From positions 769,263-833,262 of the forward strand of contig CM073330.1 in assembly GCA_037043015.1 (NCBI GenBank): a stretch of 64,000 nt of DNA. The letters are read 5' to 3'. Position 1 is the first letter of the stretch. The number at the start of each line of letters is the position of its first letter. Of the stretch, positions 1-11,873 are shown piece after piece. The translations under genes were made by a program, and so were the position numbers. This DNA comes from Bryum argenteum (lineage: Eukaryota > Streptophyta > Bryopsida > Bryales > Bryaceae). The notes below the pieces were generated by a model, which worked only from the letters and a program-made list of their open reading frames with translations, ran no database searches and was not told where the DNA came from.

Positions 1-823
1 CCATATTTTGGTTGTTTGGGTTTGGTCGCCTCTAACTTACTATTTTTATCTTGCATGATGTTGAAACTTTCTGCAAGATGGAAAGTTTTTCCATACCTTT
101 CCAAAGAGTTATTTCATGCTTCAAAATTCCTCACGTTCTAGGAGATATTCACTATCAAAGTTTGGAAATAGTATTTGAAATCTACTCAAAACTGTCCAAT
201 CTACGGTACATGCTCATTAATTCTCAATATCTACCCAATGCCAATGAAATCGCACAAATTTCAAAATTCACCGGAAATAGAGATTTTACTTTTTTACAAA
301 AACAAATTCTGTACATGTAAATTCCGACGCATGATCAAGCGGTTCAGATCTCCAATCCAATTAATTTTCACATGGCTTTCGTATTGTGAAAGACTAGCCA
401 TTGTAGTTAAATTTTTACATACCACGTGAATAATTCAGCGATTTTTTAGGTTCCATAGGTTGCATGAGAGTAAAAATTGCATGGACATGTTTCTAAGCAA
501 CCTAAGGAACAAGGATGTGAAGAGTCACATATCAAACTTTCTACCCAAGATGGTTCTTTTGGCCCTCATTAAACTAGTTATCCTTTGAACAACAAGGGAG
601 AAAAAACTTTTTCCTCTGAACATTACGATCTCACAATCCATAAAGAATATGAATATGAGATTTGATATACATATATACGTGCAAGTTAAGTACTTGATCT
701 CACACTTACAAACCTATAATTTTGTCAGAATTTGAAAATAATCACCTTGCATAAAAAGTGGGTAGTTTTTGCGAGTTCTCAAACTTTCCGGCAGTTTGAG
801 GCCTGATAGACTTTAGAGGTTAA
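1..823. mobile_element. TTAA-flanked non-autonomous element, right part (copy A)
   Basis: The right end reads CTTTAGAGG followed by TTAA at 820-823. The body matches 29849-30764, whose intact left end begins TTAACCCCTAAAG, so the left end here lies just outside the window. It contains no meaningful ORF. It sits at the same distance upstream of the receptor gene in both copies, so it was inserted before the block was duplicated. It belongs to the TTAA element family described at 5910, 7163, 9652, 21553, 29849 and 42071. Confidence 0.7.
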
Positions 824-1474
824 TCCTTTACATGCACTACAGAGACATTCGAGACCACGTCAGGCAAGAGGCTCCACTGTTACAGACACTTGCTAATCTT
901 CTGTCAACTTTCTTTTGAGGTCAAAGCTACAGAAATGTACGCAAATATTATATAAAATGTAGCCTCAGGCCACTAATTGCTGCGGCCTCTCGGTCTGTAA
1001 CAGCGACTTTCTGTACAGACAACAGACCTCCACTGTAGTCGGCATTGACCAGAGCACGGCACTCTCGATCTACCACGTTCAAAGAAAACACTGTAGTCGG
1101 CAACCACGTCACTTGCATGCTCACCTCATGACCCCAAGTGCAAGTAACCTTGTGGCTATGGCGGTTCATTCTTCTGTGTGACAAACTAGTGGTGCAAGGT
1201 GGTGTAATCTTGATGCATTTGCCGCTCGTTCTGATAAAAGAGACGGCTGGAGAAAAGGGCGATCGCTTGTGGAGTTGGTGAGACTCTTTTCACACGGACT
1301 GGGATGAACGCTGGTGGTGGAGGGTGACTGTCCAGATACCCTCTTGTCTCCACTTCTTGCTACGGCGCGTGAGGAGCACTCTCGGAAGCGTGTGGGTTCC
1401 TATCGACATCGGCAGGCGTTCCATTCCGGCACTGACGGGCGTTCCATAAGGGGTGGTTATAGAGCCTGCCAGCC
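824..1474 (+). promoter_or_regulatory. 5' flank of TNL-A
   Basis: This non-coding stretch aligns with 30765-31408, upstream of TNL-B, with scattered substitutions and small indels. It must hold the promoter and 5' leader of the receptor gene. No clear TATA box was identified by eye. Conservation between the two copies reflects the recent duplication and does not by itself prove constraint. Confidence 0.5.
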
Positions 1475-4400
1475 ATGAACGACGGGGAGGCAGGTACGAG
1501 CAGAGGTGCGGTCGTGACGGAGGATCACGATGTGTTCCTCAACCACCGCGGGCCTGATGTGAAGGCCACCTTCGTGGCGCATCTGGAGGATGCCCTCCGA
1601 TGTGCAGGCCATCGTCCATTTCTGGACGCTCGCTCGCTGATGAAGGGCAACCCTGCTCTCCAGTCCATCGACCACGCTCTGGCCATGGCCAATGTTCACG
1701 TGGCTGTGGTGTCGAGGGGGTATGCGGAGTCCAAGTACTGCCTCAACGAGCTGGTGGCCATGCTGAGGAGCGGCAAGCCGGTGGTGCCCGTGTTCTACGG
1801 AGTGGAACCTGGGGACTTGCGGTGGGTGGAGAATGAGAGTGGTCCATTTGTAGCCGCTTTCGAGAGACACCGGTCAAGGGGGAGAAGCCCGGAGAAAGTG
1901 CAGGAGTGGAGAGACGCTCTTGCAGGGCTGGCTGAAATTACCGGATTTCGCCTAGCTGATTACAAAAGGTGAGTTTGAGGACTACTCAACCAAGAGAAGC
2001 GAGCGTTTGTGGTCTTGTTGATGGGTCTTTGCGGAGGTGGCCACATGATTATGACATGAGTGTCTTTATCCACATCCATAGTGTTGCATGATATGAGAGC
2101 CACTGATTGTCGTGTGGTGACCAATGTGTGTAGTGATGAATCAAAGCTAAAGCAAGAAGTGGTGAAGCAAGTAGCACGCCTCACTCCTTCCCACATCCTT
2201 GTTGAAGTGGACTCTTGCAGAGTGGGGCTTAAGGACCCAACTCGTAGGTGCATCAAATTCATGGAGGAGATGGGTGGTGGGATAGGCATATTGGGAATTG
2301 TGGGAATGGGTGGAATTGGGAAAACCACTCTTGCAAGAGAAATCTTCAACTTTTGTGCAAGGGAGAGGAAGTTTCAACACATGAGTTTTTTGGAGATTCA
2401 TCGAGAGAGCTATTCATCCTCTTCGAATGTTGAGGGTTGGCGAGCATGGTCATTGCCATTAAGAAGGCAATTGATGTGGGATCTTTTGCATGTAGACTCA
2501 AGTGGGTTCACGGATCACAAGAATTGGCTTCAAAAAGTTAATGATGTAGGGCCAGTTATGATTGTGGTGGACAATGTTTATGTCCTAGAACAACTTAACG
2601 CATTAATACCCTTTCCAATACATCTTCATGCCGGTAGCCGGATGATCGTGACATCTCGTGATCGGGGAATCCTAAACAACGTGGTAGTAAAAGCTAAAGT
2701 TGAGTACTTTATCTACGATGTTCCTCTTTTAGATCCACGTTATACAAATATGTTGTTTAATTGGCATGCCTTCAACTCTACAAAAGCTGAAAAAGCTCTA
2801 GAAGGGTTTGCAACGGATATTGTAGAAGCATGTGGTGGATTGCCATTGGCATTGAAGATGAGCGGATCAAGTTTATTTGACAAGAGGAGGGGAGAAGATA
2901 GAGAAGCAATATGGAGAGAGGCACGAGATGTAATGAGGCGCAGTCGAGATGTTATGGACGTGTTGAGGTGGAGCTATGATATCCTTCCCGAAGCAGACCA
3001 ACACATGTTTGTGGATATTGCATGCCTTTTCAACAATGAGACAAGTGAAGAAGCTTTAGCATATTGGAGAAGTTGTAAGGATTGTGTCTCATGTGACGGG
3101 ATGGACACACCTTATACTTCATTAAAGAATCTCATTGATAAGAATTTAGTTTCATGCGGTGATTCCAAACAATTATGGATGCATGACTTGTTAGTGGAGT
3201 TGGGAGAAGAGATTGGTAAGAAGGCCAAGACACACTTTACAAAAGGAAACAATGGAGAGGGGGCACTAAGAAGGAAGGAGGTGAGGTCTTAGTTTCTTTG
3301 AGTGCACAGTAGTTTTTGTTTTGATATTCTTCGTTCACGTAAATAGAGTGTAGTTGAGATTTGGCAAGGTTTGTGATTAGAGTATTACACGATTTGGTTA
3401 AAGACAAATAATATACACGAAATGGATGATGTACACAAGAAGCTTATAGTTTAATAACAATAAGCTAATTAAACTACTTACAGTTTGGTGCAACTGCAGG
3501 GAATGACAAATACATTGGCCCTAAACTTGAGAGAAAGTAGAAAGCGAAGGTTTGAAGTTGAAGAATTTGCAAATATGCCAAATCTCCATTTTCTTGAATT
3601 ACCAAAAAGCGCAAAAATAGATGGAGATTGGAGATGTATGCCAAGACAATTGCGATGGTTGCGATGGAGGAATGCAACTTTGAAACGAGTGCCGCAACAT
3701 TTTGACTTGTCTAAGTTAACATATCTTGACTTTTCATGTAGTTCGAAATTGGTAGATTTGTGGAGCAATTCAAAGTACAACTTAAAGGTATGTTAAGCCT
3801 TGAGTTAGAATTTTGGTATTATGAGTAAATTTGTTTTGATGATACTTATATGTGTGGATGATGTGTGTTATGAAAGCTTATGTGTTTATTCCTTTTTCCA
3901 GGGTTGTCCTAACCTTGAGCGGCTCAATTTGAGTGAGTGCTCATCCATCAAAGAACTACCGGATTCCATTGAGGAATTGTCGCAATTACAAGATTTAGAC
4001 CTTGAGAAGTGCACAAGTTTAAGGAAACTCCCAGATACGATTGGACAACTCAAACACTTACATCGGCTTAAACTTAGAGGGTGCAAGAGGTTGAAAGCTT
4101 TGCCGGAATCTATTGGACATGCATCTCAACTACAACAATTGTGTTTAGAATACTGTGAGACGTTGGAATGGCTCCCCGAATCTATTGGACAACTCAAAGA
4201 GTTGTTGGATCTCAACTTGTTTTATTGTTCAAGTCTAAAAGCCTTGCCGAGTTGTATAGGAGCCTTGTCAAAATTGACTGATTTGAGTGCAAAGGGTTGC
4301 ATATCTTTGAGAATATTTCCACCTTCTCTCCTTTGCTCAAGCCTTACCTTGTTGAACTTACAAATGGATCCTTCTTTAGATCCCCAAACATGTTTTGGAG

Positions 4401-5155
4401 ACTTTACTTCGGAGACTTGGACACAATTATGGTCTTTGACGTTGGAAGATATTGATGGACTTATATCCTACCTTCCTTACGGTGCATTCAAATCCCTTAA
4501 ATCACTTTATGTGAAGGACAACACTGTTACTGAGTTTCCAGAATCCATTGGAATTTTGGTGTCACTTCGGTATTTTTGGATTAAATGTCAGATGCTTAAA
4601 AGCCTTCCAAACTCACTTGGTGATCTCAAAGCTCTTGAGTTCCTTATGTTGAATAGTTGTAAAAACTTGAAAAGGTTGCCTAAAACTATGGGTGCACTTA
4701 CAAATTTGGAACTTCTTCATATTAGTGATTGTAGCCTACTTAGAAAGCTCCCAAGCTCAATAGGCATGTTATCTGGACTTCAAGAATTACGTCTCTATGG
4801 GTGCAAGAAGATGAAGAAGCTTCCAGCTTCCTTGACACAACTCAAGAGGCTCAACAAACTGGATTTAGTTGATTGTGAGAATATAGAAGCAATTGAAGTG
4901 CTTACAACTCTGCAAAGCATGCCAATATGGGGGAGCACATCCATTATCAACCTTCCACCTTCTCTTGGGGTTTTATCAAATCTTTACATACGTTGGGTAC
5001 AAAGAGAAGCTGCTTTGCCGCCCCTACATTCTGATGGGACATACCAAGTATTGGAAGAAGTGCTGGAAAAAGGTGGTGAAAATACCGGTATCTTGAGAGC
5101 TCTCTACAACGAATCAAACGCATCGTTGTCTTTGGAAGTATATTTCTACTACTAG
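1475..5155 (+). CDS. TIR-NB-ARC-LRR immune receptor, copy A (four exons)
   Basis: Intracellular plant immune receptor. Exons: 1475-1968, 2134-3280, 3500-3787 and 3902-5155; all introns are GT-AG and the phases match, giving about 1060 residues. The TIR domain (about 17-164) has DVFLNHRGPD at 19-28 and the NADase glutamate in CLNEL (E92). The NB-ARC has a P-loop GMGGIGKTT (222-230, K228), kinase-2 MIVVDNV (307-313, an N where DD is usual), RNBS-B GSRMIVTSRD (332-341), GGLPLAL (399-405) and MHD (514-516). Leucine-rich repeats of about 24 residues with LPxSIGxLxxLxxLxLxxC follow to the end. TIR domains of this family cleave NAD+ to signal cell death; that role is inferred here. It ends 11 codons before copy B because a TAG stands where B has AAG. 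Exon 1 is visibly richer in G+C than exons 2-4. The start is the first ATG before the TIR, shared with copy B. Confidence 0.9.
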
Positions 5156-5909
5156 TTCCCATGCGACAAGATCTTTTAGCTAGGTTTTTGATCCTTCATA
5201 GCATCATCTATTTCATTCAGAATCAAGCCCTTTTTTCATATCAACTTCTTGAAGGCTTTTTTTCCGAAGCGCTTTTATTCTTTCTATCCTTTTCATTATA
5301 GAGGATATGAGATGTATCTTTCAATATAGACTTTTGACAGAATTACTCCAAAGATTCTTAGCTTGTGTTGAGCATCAAGAATCAAAGGGCAACGGCCATG
5401 CAAACTCAAGGTGGCTCTCCAAAACCTTGTAGGGTATTAAGTATGTCTATAGTAATGAGGAAGACATGTGATTTAACGTCTTCAATATATTGACTTTAGT
5501 TCCTAAACCAAAATCTAGGACAAAAGCTTTGTTGCAAAAATTAGTAAAATATTGAAGTTGTATATGGATGCAAAGTTATAATTAAGTAGTTTTTAAAAGG
5601 TAAAATGACTAACCTTGTAGAATATTCAAGAATTTGATATTTGAGTAGCTTGTGGATTTTATTGTACTACCCACCTGCAAAGACTAATAATGTGGTGTAC
5701 ATTTTTTGTGACGTAGGTACTTGTGACGATGACTATGTATAAGAGAAAGTTTATGCTCACTTTGGTACAAGTTCTAAAGGAATTGCACTCAACAATGTTG
5801 AAAGTCCATAGGAGGGAGTAGAAGGTTTGTTGATTTTGCATGTTCACTTTGAGTAGTTCCTCATTATTTTTACAAACTTTTCTACCACTAGCTCAAAAGA
5901 GATCTTCCA
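5156..5909. other. 3' flank of TNL-A, duplicated sequence
   Basis: Non-coding; aligns with 35105-36000 downstream of TNL-B, which carries an additional stretch around 35610-35760. The B copy has an AATAAA at 35256; the aligned A position reads AATATA. No gene seen. Confidence 0.6.
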
Positions 5910-6888
5910 TTAACCCTTAAACGCCCACGATGTCGAAAAACGACATTTTGGATGTACATCAGAAACTTTGAAGAGCCATATCGTCTTCATCCGAGGTCCT
6001 TTTTGGATGAAATCACTTGGATTAGGTTCCAAATCAAGTCTAGTTTGTGTTATAAAATTTTCAAGCCCATACAATAAACTATGAATTAATGGACGCACTT
6101 TAGTGAAGACAACTCTTGTTTTTGGGTTTCCAAGCATGGGGCATGTATTACCATTGCAAGCCAATTATGTGAAACTAAAAATAGTTTTTCATGATTTTTT
6201 TTTTCATGGTCATAATCTTAAGGTGATTCTTAACAACTTTGTAGGGAGAAGTTTTTTGATCCAAATGATTTTGCTATTGGATTTGCAATGATGTTTTGTC
6301 AACAAAAAAAGTGAGAAAATGGATGATATTTGAGGAGCTATATCTCCCTCATCCACCGTTGAAATTCAACTTGATTATTTGGGATGGCCTCCAATTAGAG
6401 TCTAGTCTAAGTGGTAGAAACCTTAACAAGATCGAGGATGCTTTGAAGATAAGGCATGAAATTGAATGCAAAGGGTCTAGTTTTGGACTATTTTTCCCGT
6501 GTAAAATGTTCGGTAGTTTTACCATTGCATGGCTTTTATTTGAGCCAAGAAATTTTTTCGATGAATTTTTGTTGGGTAAAGGACTTATTAAGATGAAGGT
6601 GAACATCTTCCTAGTTGGTGATTTTTTCATTGCAATAGGTATATTGGTAACATTTCCACCTCAAAGTGTAAATGATGAAATTTTGCAGTTTGTTTTTGAT
6701 ATTAATATGTTATGATCTCCGGATCTATAAGGCCTCATGACTCAAATTTTGGTCCACATGATCTTTGATAAGTCTATCACAAGTTTGTATGGTTGAGATC
6801 TTAATAGTTTATCTTGATTTTCATCTATGACGATTTCTATGGAAATGTGCTTTTCTGCTAAAAATAGGCTCAGGCGTTTAGGGGTTAA
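5910..6888. mobile_element. TTAA-flanked element with empty site in copy B
   Basis: It starts TTAACCCTTAAACGCC and ends GGCGTTTAGGGGTTAA, so the termini are inverted and bounded by TTAA (5910-5913 and 6885-6888). The paralogous place in copy B (35997-36008) reads CCATTAAGAGTT with a single TTAA and no insert. That is direct evidence for insertion at TTAA with TTAA duplication, or for precise excision from B. TTAA target duplication with CCC-starting ends is the hallmark of the piggyBac superfamily. No transposase is encoded, and the ORFs inside look random. Confidence 0.85.
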
Positions 6889-7162
6889 GAGTTGTTTTTG
6901 CTACTATAAATGGGTTATTGTATAGTGTTTTTTGTCTAATGAGATTACTAGTCATACTCCGATTTCTTGAAGTGACATGATGATGACATGAGAATTTGCA
7001 CAATAATGTATAAAGTCTATAATTCTATGATGAAGTGAAGAATATCATAGTCCTTGAATAGCATTTCTAACAATTTGTTGTTATGAACACAACTTCCTCT
7101 AGAAACCATTATGTGTGGTGAATCATGCCTTGAAAGTAGAATATTTGGAACTTAATTTTTTT

Positions 7163-8236
7163 TTAACCCCTAAAAATCCGAGCGTTTTTTGGCCTTCCAA
7201 AACCAAAAACTGTGATTTTCTACCACCTTGTTCGAAGTGGATATGGTCAAAAATGAGATATGGACAATTTATTGTTTTTCTGTACTTTCAACCATAAGAT
7301 CTCAAACCTACATACTATTTGTACTACCATGTGAAATTTCAACCGTTGGATCTTCACCATTTGTGAGATCTTAACCTTCAAAGTTGGTGCAGAAGTTTTT
7401 TTGGGCATTGCTTGTGAGACATTGTTTCCATGGAGCATAGGTAAAATTGAAGATTGTTACCCCAAACCTAATTCCCATATTTTTTTCCATGCAGATAATC
7501 AAGTTAGGTAGGCTCATGCAAAATTTGGAAACTCATTCCATTTGTGTGACCTTCATGATAGATAGATAGATAGAAACTCCGGTCCCTTTCTAAGGGGCCG
7601 GCGTGAATGAAGTGTCCGTTCGTAATGCTAATATCCCGATGGCCACCGGACAAGGGGAAATTGGAACAATGTGACCTTCATGCAAATTATTTCCTAGAAG
7701 AAGGTCTAAAAACATCGATATAGTAAAACATGCATTTCCTTCAATATATTTGGTTTAATTAAAAATCCAAACAGCAAGTAGGTGCCTTTATGAGTTTGTG
7801 AAATTTGAGAAAAAAAAAAAAGGAAAAATTCCAAAACCTCAAATTTTGACAAATTTTGTAAGAGTTAATTCAGAAATTACTAGAAATTGTGAGGATTGTT
7901 TTTGTAATTTTTGAGGGCTGCCCTTGTGAAATTCACAAACTTTTTGAGTTAGCTCACTTTGGAACTCAAGTAGTTATTTGGTCATGAACATATTTCCAAA
8001 AAAAATCTCAAAAAAAATACTAAATTTAAACTGCCCCAGTTCGACTCGCAAACCAAGAATTGTTGTAGAAGACTCAAAAATTGGAATTTGGCTTTGCAAC
8101 TTTTACCACATACACTTTGCGGTATAGGGAGCACCCACTAAAAAATTTGGGCAAAAGTATTACTTTTAACCTATTCATCTAGGCTGCCCAAAATAGCAAA
8201 AGCGCGATTTGGTCCTCTTGGATCTTTAGGGGTTAA
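7163..8236. mobile_element. TTAA-flanked element with empty site, hosting a nested retroposon
   Basis: It begins TTAACCCCTAAAAATCCG and ends GGATCTTTAGGGGTTAA. The copy B site at 36271-36290 reads T(10)AAAAAG, with one TTAA (36279-36282) and no element. Internal sequence is shared with 21553-22490 and 42071-43009, for example an AAAACCAAAAACTG stretch and a TAAGATCT motif. A 112-bp retroposon-like insert (7558-7669) interrupts it and is absent from the sister element at 21.9 kb. Confidence 0.85.
7558..7669 (-). mobile_element. Short retroposon with 13-bp target duplication
   Basis: TGTGACCTTCATG occurs at 7545-7557 and again at 7670-7682, flanking a 112-bp insert, while the sister TTAA element at 21.9 kb has the sequence once. 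Read on the minus strand, the insert ends in a (TATC)n tail. Its body is shared with 45479-45584 and, more loosely, with 18710-18818. This is consistent with a SINE or the 3' end of a LINE. Confidence 0.75.
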
Positions 8237-8876
8237 AAAGGCTTGTTGAAGATGCTCCTTTAAGTAATCTATCCTCTTATTCCTTCTTTTTGCCGCTTGA
8301 ACAACTACTTGTATCAACTTTGATTTATGTGACTAGTTTGATTGATGTTGGAGGGCATTGAAACTGACTTTATTGGGGTGCCTTTGACGACACTAAATGT
8401 AGTCTTATATGTTAATCAGATGACTCCACAAAGTCATAAACCTCTAAAAGACTCACTCAGCAATTGACACGTGGCCGGGGTGGACCTTGCCCCCATTTTT
8501 ATTTAGGGTTAGGGTTAGGAATATTAAGGGCGTCCTGCCACCAACCCTTCTCTTTCTCTCAGTTTTGAGCTCTCTCTTTCTCTCTTAGAAGATTGTTGAA
8601 GGTACGAGGTTATGAGGAGTACTTGAAGGTCGGAGTTTAGAGAATACTTAGAGGGTTAAAGGTCCAGAGGAGGAGAGGTTTTATATGTTTTTTGAGATGC
8701 AGTATTTGGCACTAACTATCGATTACGAGTGAGGCAATGTTCAAAATCAGCAGAACGCGAAAGGTGAGAGGAAGAGAAACGTGAACGCGCAGGCACATTT
8801 ATATGTATGTGTAGTCAACATTATATAGTTCTATTTATATTTTTGAAAGCACCAATTGGATCCCAGTTGATCCTTA
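8237..8876 (+). other. Flank plus possible promoter with pyrimidine-rich leader
   Basis: 8237-8330 is duplicated block sequence matching 36284-36378. Beyond 8330 copy A diverges from B. At about 8465 there is GACACGTGGCC, a G-box core, followed at 8545-8600 by a CT-rich stretch (TCTCTCTTTCTCTCTTAG) resembling a plant Y-patch leader. This could be the promoter of the CACTA-type fragments downstream; that is only an inference. Confidence 0.35.
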
Positions 8877-9612
8877 ATGTGTGTATTTTTATTTTTTTTT
8901 ATAGATTGTACAAGAAACGTCTACCCCAAGTCGAAGAAGGGTGACTCTGTGAGACCGAAGAAAAATGTGGACGCACCAATGAGCTCAGTTGTAAATGCCC
9001 ATGAGCTACATCTTGGAATGTTGTGTTTTAGTTCCATAAAATTCAGTTCTCCAAGTTTGTAACTGTTTTTAGTCATTTACACGGGAGAAGTGACCATGCT
9101 TAACTAGAGACAGTCATGATGTTAGCATATGTAACTGAGATTAGTAATAGGATTAGAATATGTGACTTCACACACTCATGGAATGTAACTAAGTGCCATG
9201 AGACCTGTAGAAGTACATCTTTGTATCAAGGGAGCATTTGAGTTTTAACTAATTCTTGTATTCAACTAATTTGTGTGTATTATTTTCTAATATAGGTTGT
9301 AGAAGAAGAGGAGGACTTGGAGTTCAAGAAAGGTTATCATGTGAGACTTAAGGGACTAGAAGAAGGCGAGGAGGATAAATTTGTCGCTCTTGCGAAGGTG
9401 CAAAACGTAACCAGAGCTTCTCTACACGGGAAACCATATTTTTAAGTTCCGTGTCTGTAAAAGTGGTGAAAAACATAGATGAAAACAACTTGTTTGCACA
9501 TGTAGATCTACATGATCCTCTCGTGACCTTGGTAGGAGAAGCAGTAGGGCACTTTGTGCTGTGGCCCACAAAGTTCATGGAGATTGATCTGTCTTTCTCC
9601 CAAGCAAATTAG
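8877..9612 (+). pseudogene. CACTA-associated protein fragment (DUF8039-like)
   Basis: After an AG at 9295 the reading frame gives KKGYHVRLKGLEEG and, after a frameshift near 9443, LVTLVGEAVGHFVLWPTK up to about 9612. The pattern LVGEAVG...WPTKF resembles the domain found near the C terminus of plant En/Spm (CACTA) associated proteins. A possible earlier exon lies at about 8905-9062. The frame is broken and no catalytic part is present, so this is a relic. The CACTA-type end at 10951-10961 supports the assignment. Family naming rests on my recognition of the motif, not on a search. Confidence 0.45.
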
Positions 9613-9651
9613 ACTCATGCATCATGAATGTTTGATGACAAATTTCCTCTT

Positions 9652-10235
9652 TTAACCCCTAAATTTCCTTGGTGTTTTTTGGGAGCTTGAAAACTCAATA
9701 CTGCGATTCTTCACCTCTAAGCACTCGTGGGGGTGTGGACCAATTTTTTCTCCTTTTTTAGGACCTCCAACCGTAAGATCTTGTACCTAAGAATATGCTT
9801 GATTACTGTTCAAAAAATTGACCGTTGGATGTTTACCATTTGAGAGATTATAACATTCAAAGTTTGTCTCCCAAGTTTTTTTGGGCATTGCGAAGATTGG
9901 TTTTGAAATTTTTGGAGGCTGCCCTTGTAAAATTGGTAAACTTTTTGACTTGAGTCACTTTGAAACTTGAGTAGTGATTTAGTAATGAAAATGTTTCAAA
10001 AAAAAATTCAAAAAAGTTACTTATTTGAGCTGCCCCATCTCGGCTCGCAACCCAAGGATCGTCCTAGAAGACTCAAAAATTGGAATTTGACTTTGCAATT
10101 TTTGGGGCACCTACTTTGCAATGTAACTCACACAATTCCAAAAAAAATCTCAAAAATATTCATTTTTACTAAAAAACTAAGGCTGCCCAAAACATCAAAA
10201 GACCGTTTCAGTTTTTAAGGAAATTTAGGGGTTAA
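9652..10235. mobile_element. TTAA-flanked element, short form
   Basis: The outer ends are TTAA (9652-9655 and 10232-10235). Immediately inside are 15-bp perfect inverted repeats, CCCCTAAATTTCCTT and its complement. The interior shares blocks with the longer TTAA elements (a CCGTAAGATCTTGTACCTAA motif and a GGCTGCCCTTGTAAAATTG motif). Non-coding, 584 bp. Confidence 0.85.
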
Positions 10236-10961
10236 TGAAATGTTTGAAAAATCACATGAATGCCATAATGTAGTGCTCACAAGTCACAATTGCATTGTTG
10301 AGTTTTGAATTTTGATAGTCATTAGATTTCATTAGCGCCCTAATCCAAAAGTGAAGTATGTGACTATGGGCTGTAAGAACGCTAGAGTCTAGGGCATGGC
10401 ATACATTTAAATTAGACTATGGATAGTCAAATTGTAGTCACGGAAACTCTGATTTAAGATTGAAATCTAACTCCTAGTGGTGAAGGAAAAAAATATACAA
10501 GTACACCACATAGTCATCACATAATATAGGTGACAAGACTATATGTAGTGAAGTATATTTGACTCTACATAGTCATATTATCTCAAGTCTTTGTATGACA
10601 CAATACTGTCACAATCACATCACTACGTGTAACATCAATTAGTCGCTATTTTCATATTCACCTCACTGCAAGTAGTCACATCAATTAGTCGCTATTTCCA
10701 TATTTGTGACTAATTTTAGTCAACCATATATGACTATATAGAGTCATTTGGACGCACGTCCCACTGCAAGTCCCGTTTTGAGGTCCCGAAACACTACACA
10801 AATGCAGTACTGAGAACAAGAATTGTCCAATATGACTCCTAGTCATATTGTTCGAAGCGACTAACTCAAAATGACTGGAAACAACAGTGCTATTCACATT
10901 TTGGTTTATGCCTTACTACAATCATAAAACCCAATCACATTGGGCTCGATTTGTTGTAGTG
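10236..10961 (+). mobile_element. Right end of a CACTA-type transposon with subterminal motifs
   Basis: The terminus TTTGTTGTAGTG at 10950-10961 is the reverse of CACTACAACAAA, a typical CACTA end. The preceding roughly 600 bp is crowded with AGTCA/TGACT motifs in both orientations, as expected for subterminal transposase-binding repeats. A short direct repeat, ACATCAATTAGTCGCTATT, occurs at about 10630 and 10679. No matching left end was found, so the element is probably truncated. Confidence 0.5.
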
Positions 10962-11873
10962 TTTGTTTAAGAAGTGCTCTTCTCAGGTATTCAAACCACC
11001 TTAGAACAATGCAATTTACTATGACCTCTTGAGAACCCTAACCTTATTCTCAACTAAAAGATGTTCTGTTTTTCCAGGCAGGAATTGCTTCGGAATAGAT
11101 ATAAGGTTCACTTGATTAAGGATTCATTGTAACAGGAAGAAAAGAAAGCAAGAGCAGTTGCATGAGTATCAGCCAAACAGTTGCATGTGAAAAAATAGCC
11201 GAGATGATGTATCAGGTCAATTTTTTATGTGGATTATTATTTTGGCAAGCGCGCAATTACCTTGGAACATTGAAATTACCTTGATACATTGAAATTATCA
11301 TGACACATTGAAAGTACAGTGATTCATTGCAATTACCTTGACATATAATAAATTACCTTGATACGTTGAAAATACCTAAAAAGTAATTTGAAAATGCCTT
11401 GAGATATGGTAGAGTGCCGAAAATGGCGCAGTGCCGAAAATGGAGCTCTAGAAGTTACATAGGGTGTTTAAAAAGCGATCGGTAATTGTGTAAAAAGTGA
11501 CTGCTTGCAGACGTGGATGAATATTGCGCAATTCTTTGGATGAAAGCATACAATTACTGAATAGCAGTGAGCAATTTTAGGAGATTATGAGCCGGTTTTA
11601 GGATGTTCGGTGGGGTAATTATGATACGGATGCAATTTCTTTATAACTTACTCTAGGGTAGATTTGTACATAGGTTGCAATCATTAATAGTGGCGGCATG
11701 GTCATAAACCAATTGCGCCATTACCATTAATTGAAATGTAATGCCCTTTTTGCAACTTTTCTCCATCACAGTTCTATTTCTTACAGTTCAAAATTTGTTT
11801 CAAGTTGTTTCGTTTTTAGTGTGCTTTAGTTCGATTTTTAGATTGTAAACAGACCTTCGTTGTGGTTCCACAA

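Noticed and set aside
5910..5925. CCCTAAA termini as interstitial telomeric repeats
   Set aside because: Each end has a single unit and belongs to an inverted repeat next to TTAA, not to a tandem telomere array.
6296..6715. 139-residue ORF inside the TTAA element as a transposase
   Set aside because: No transposase motifs, and the equivalent frame is not conserved in sister elements.
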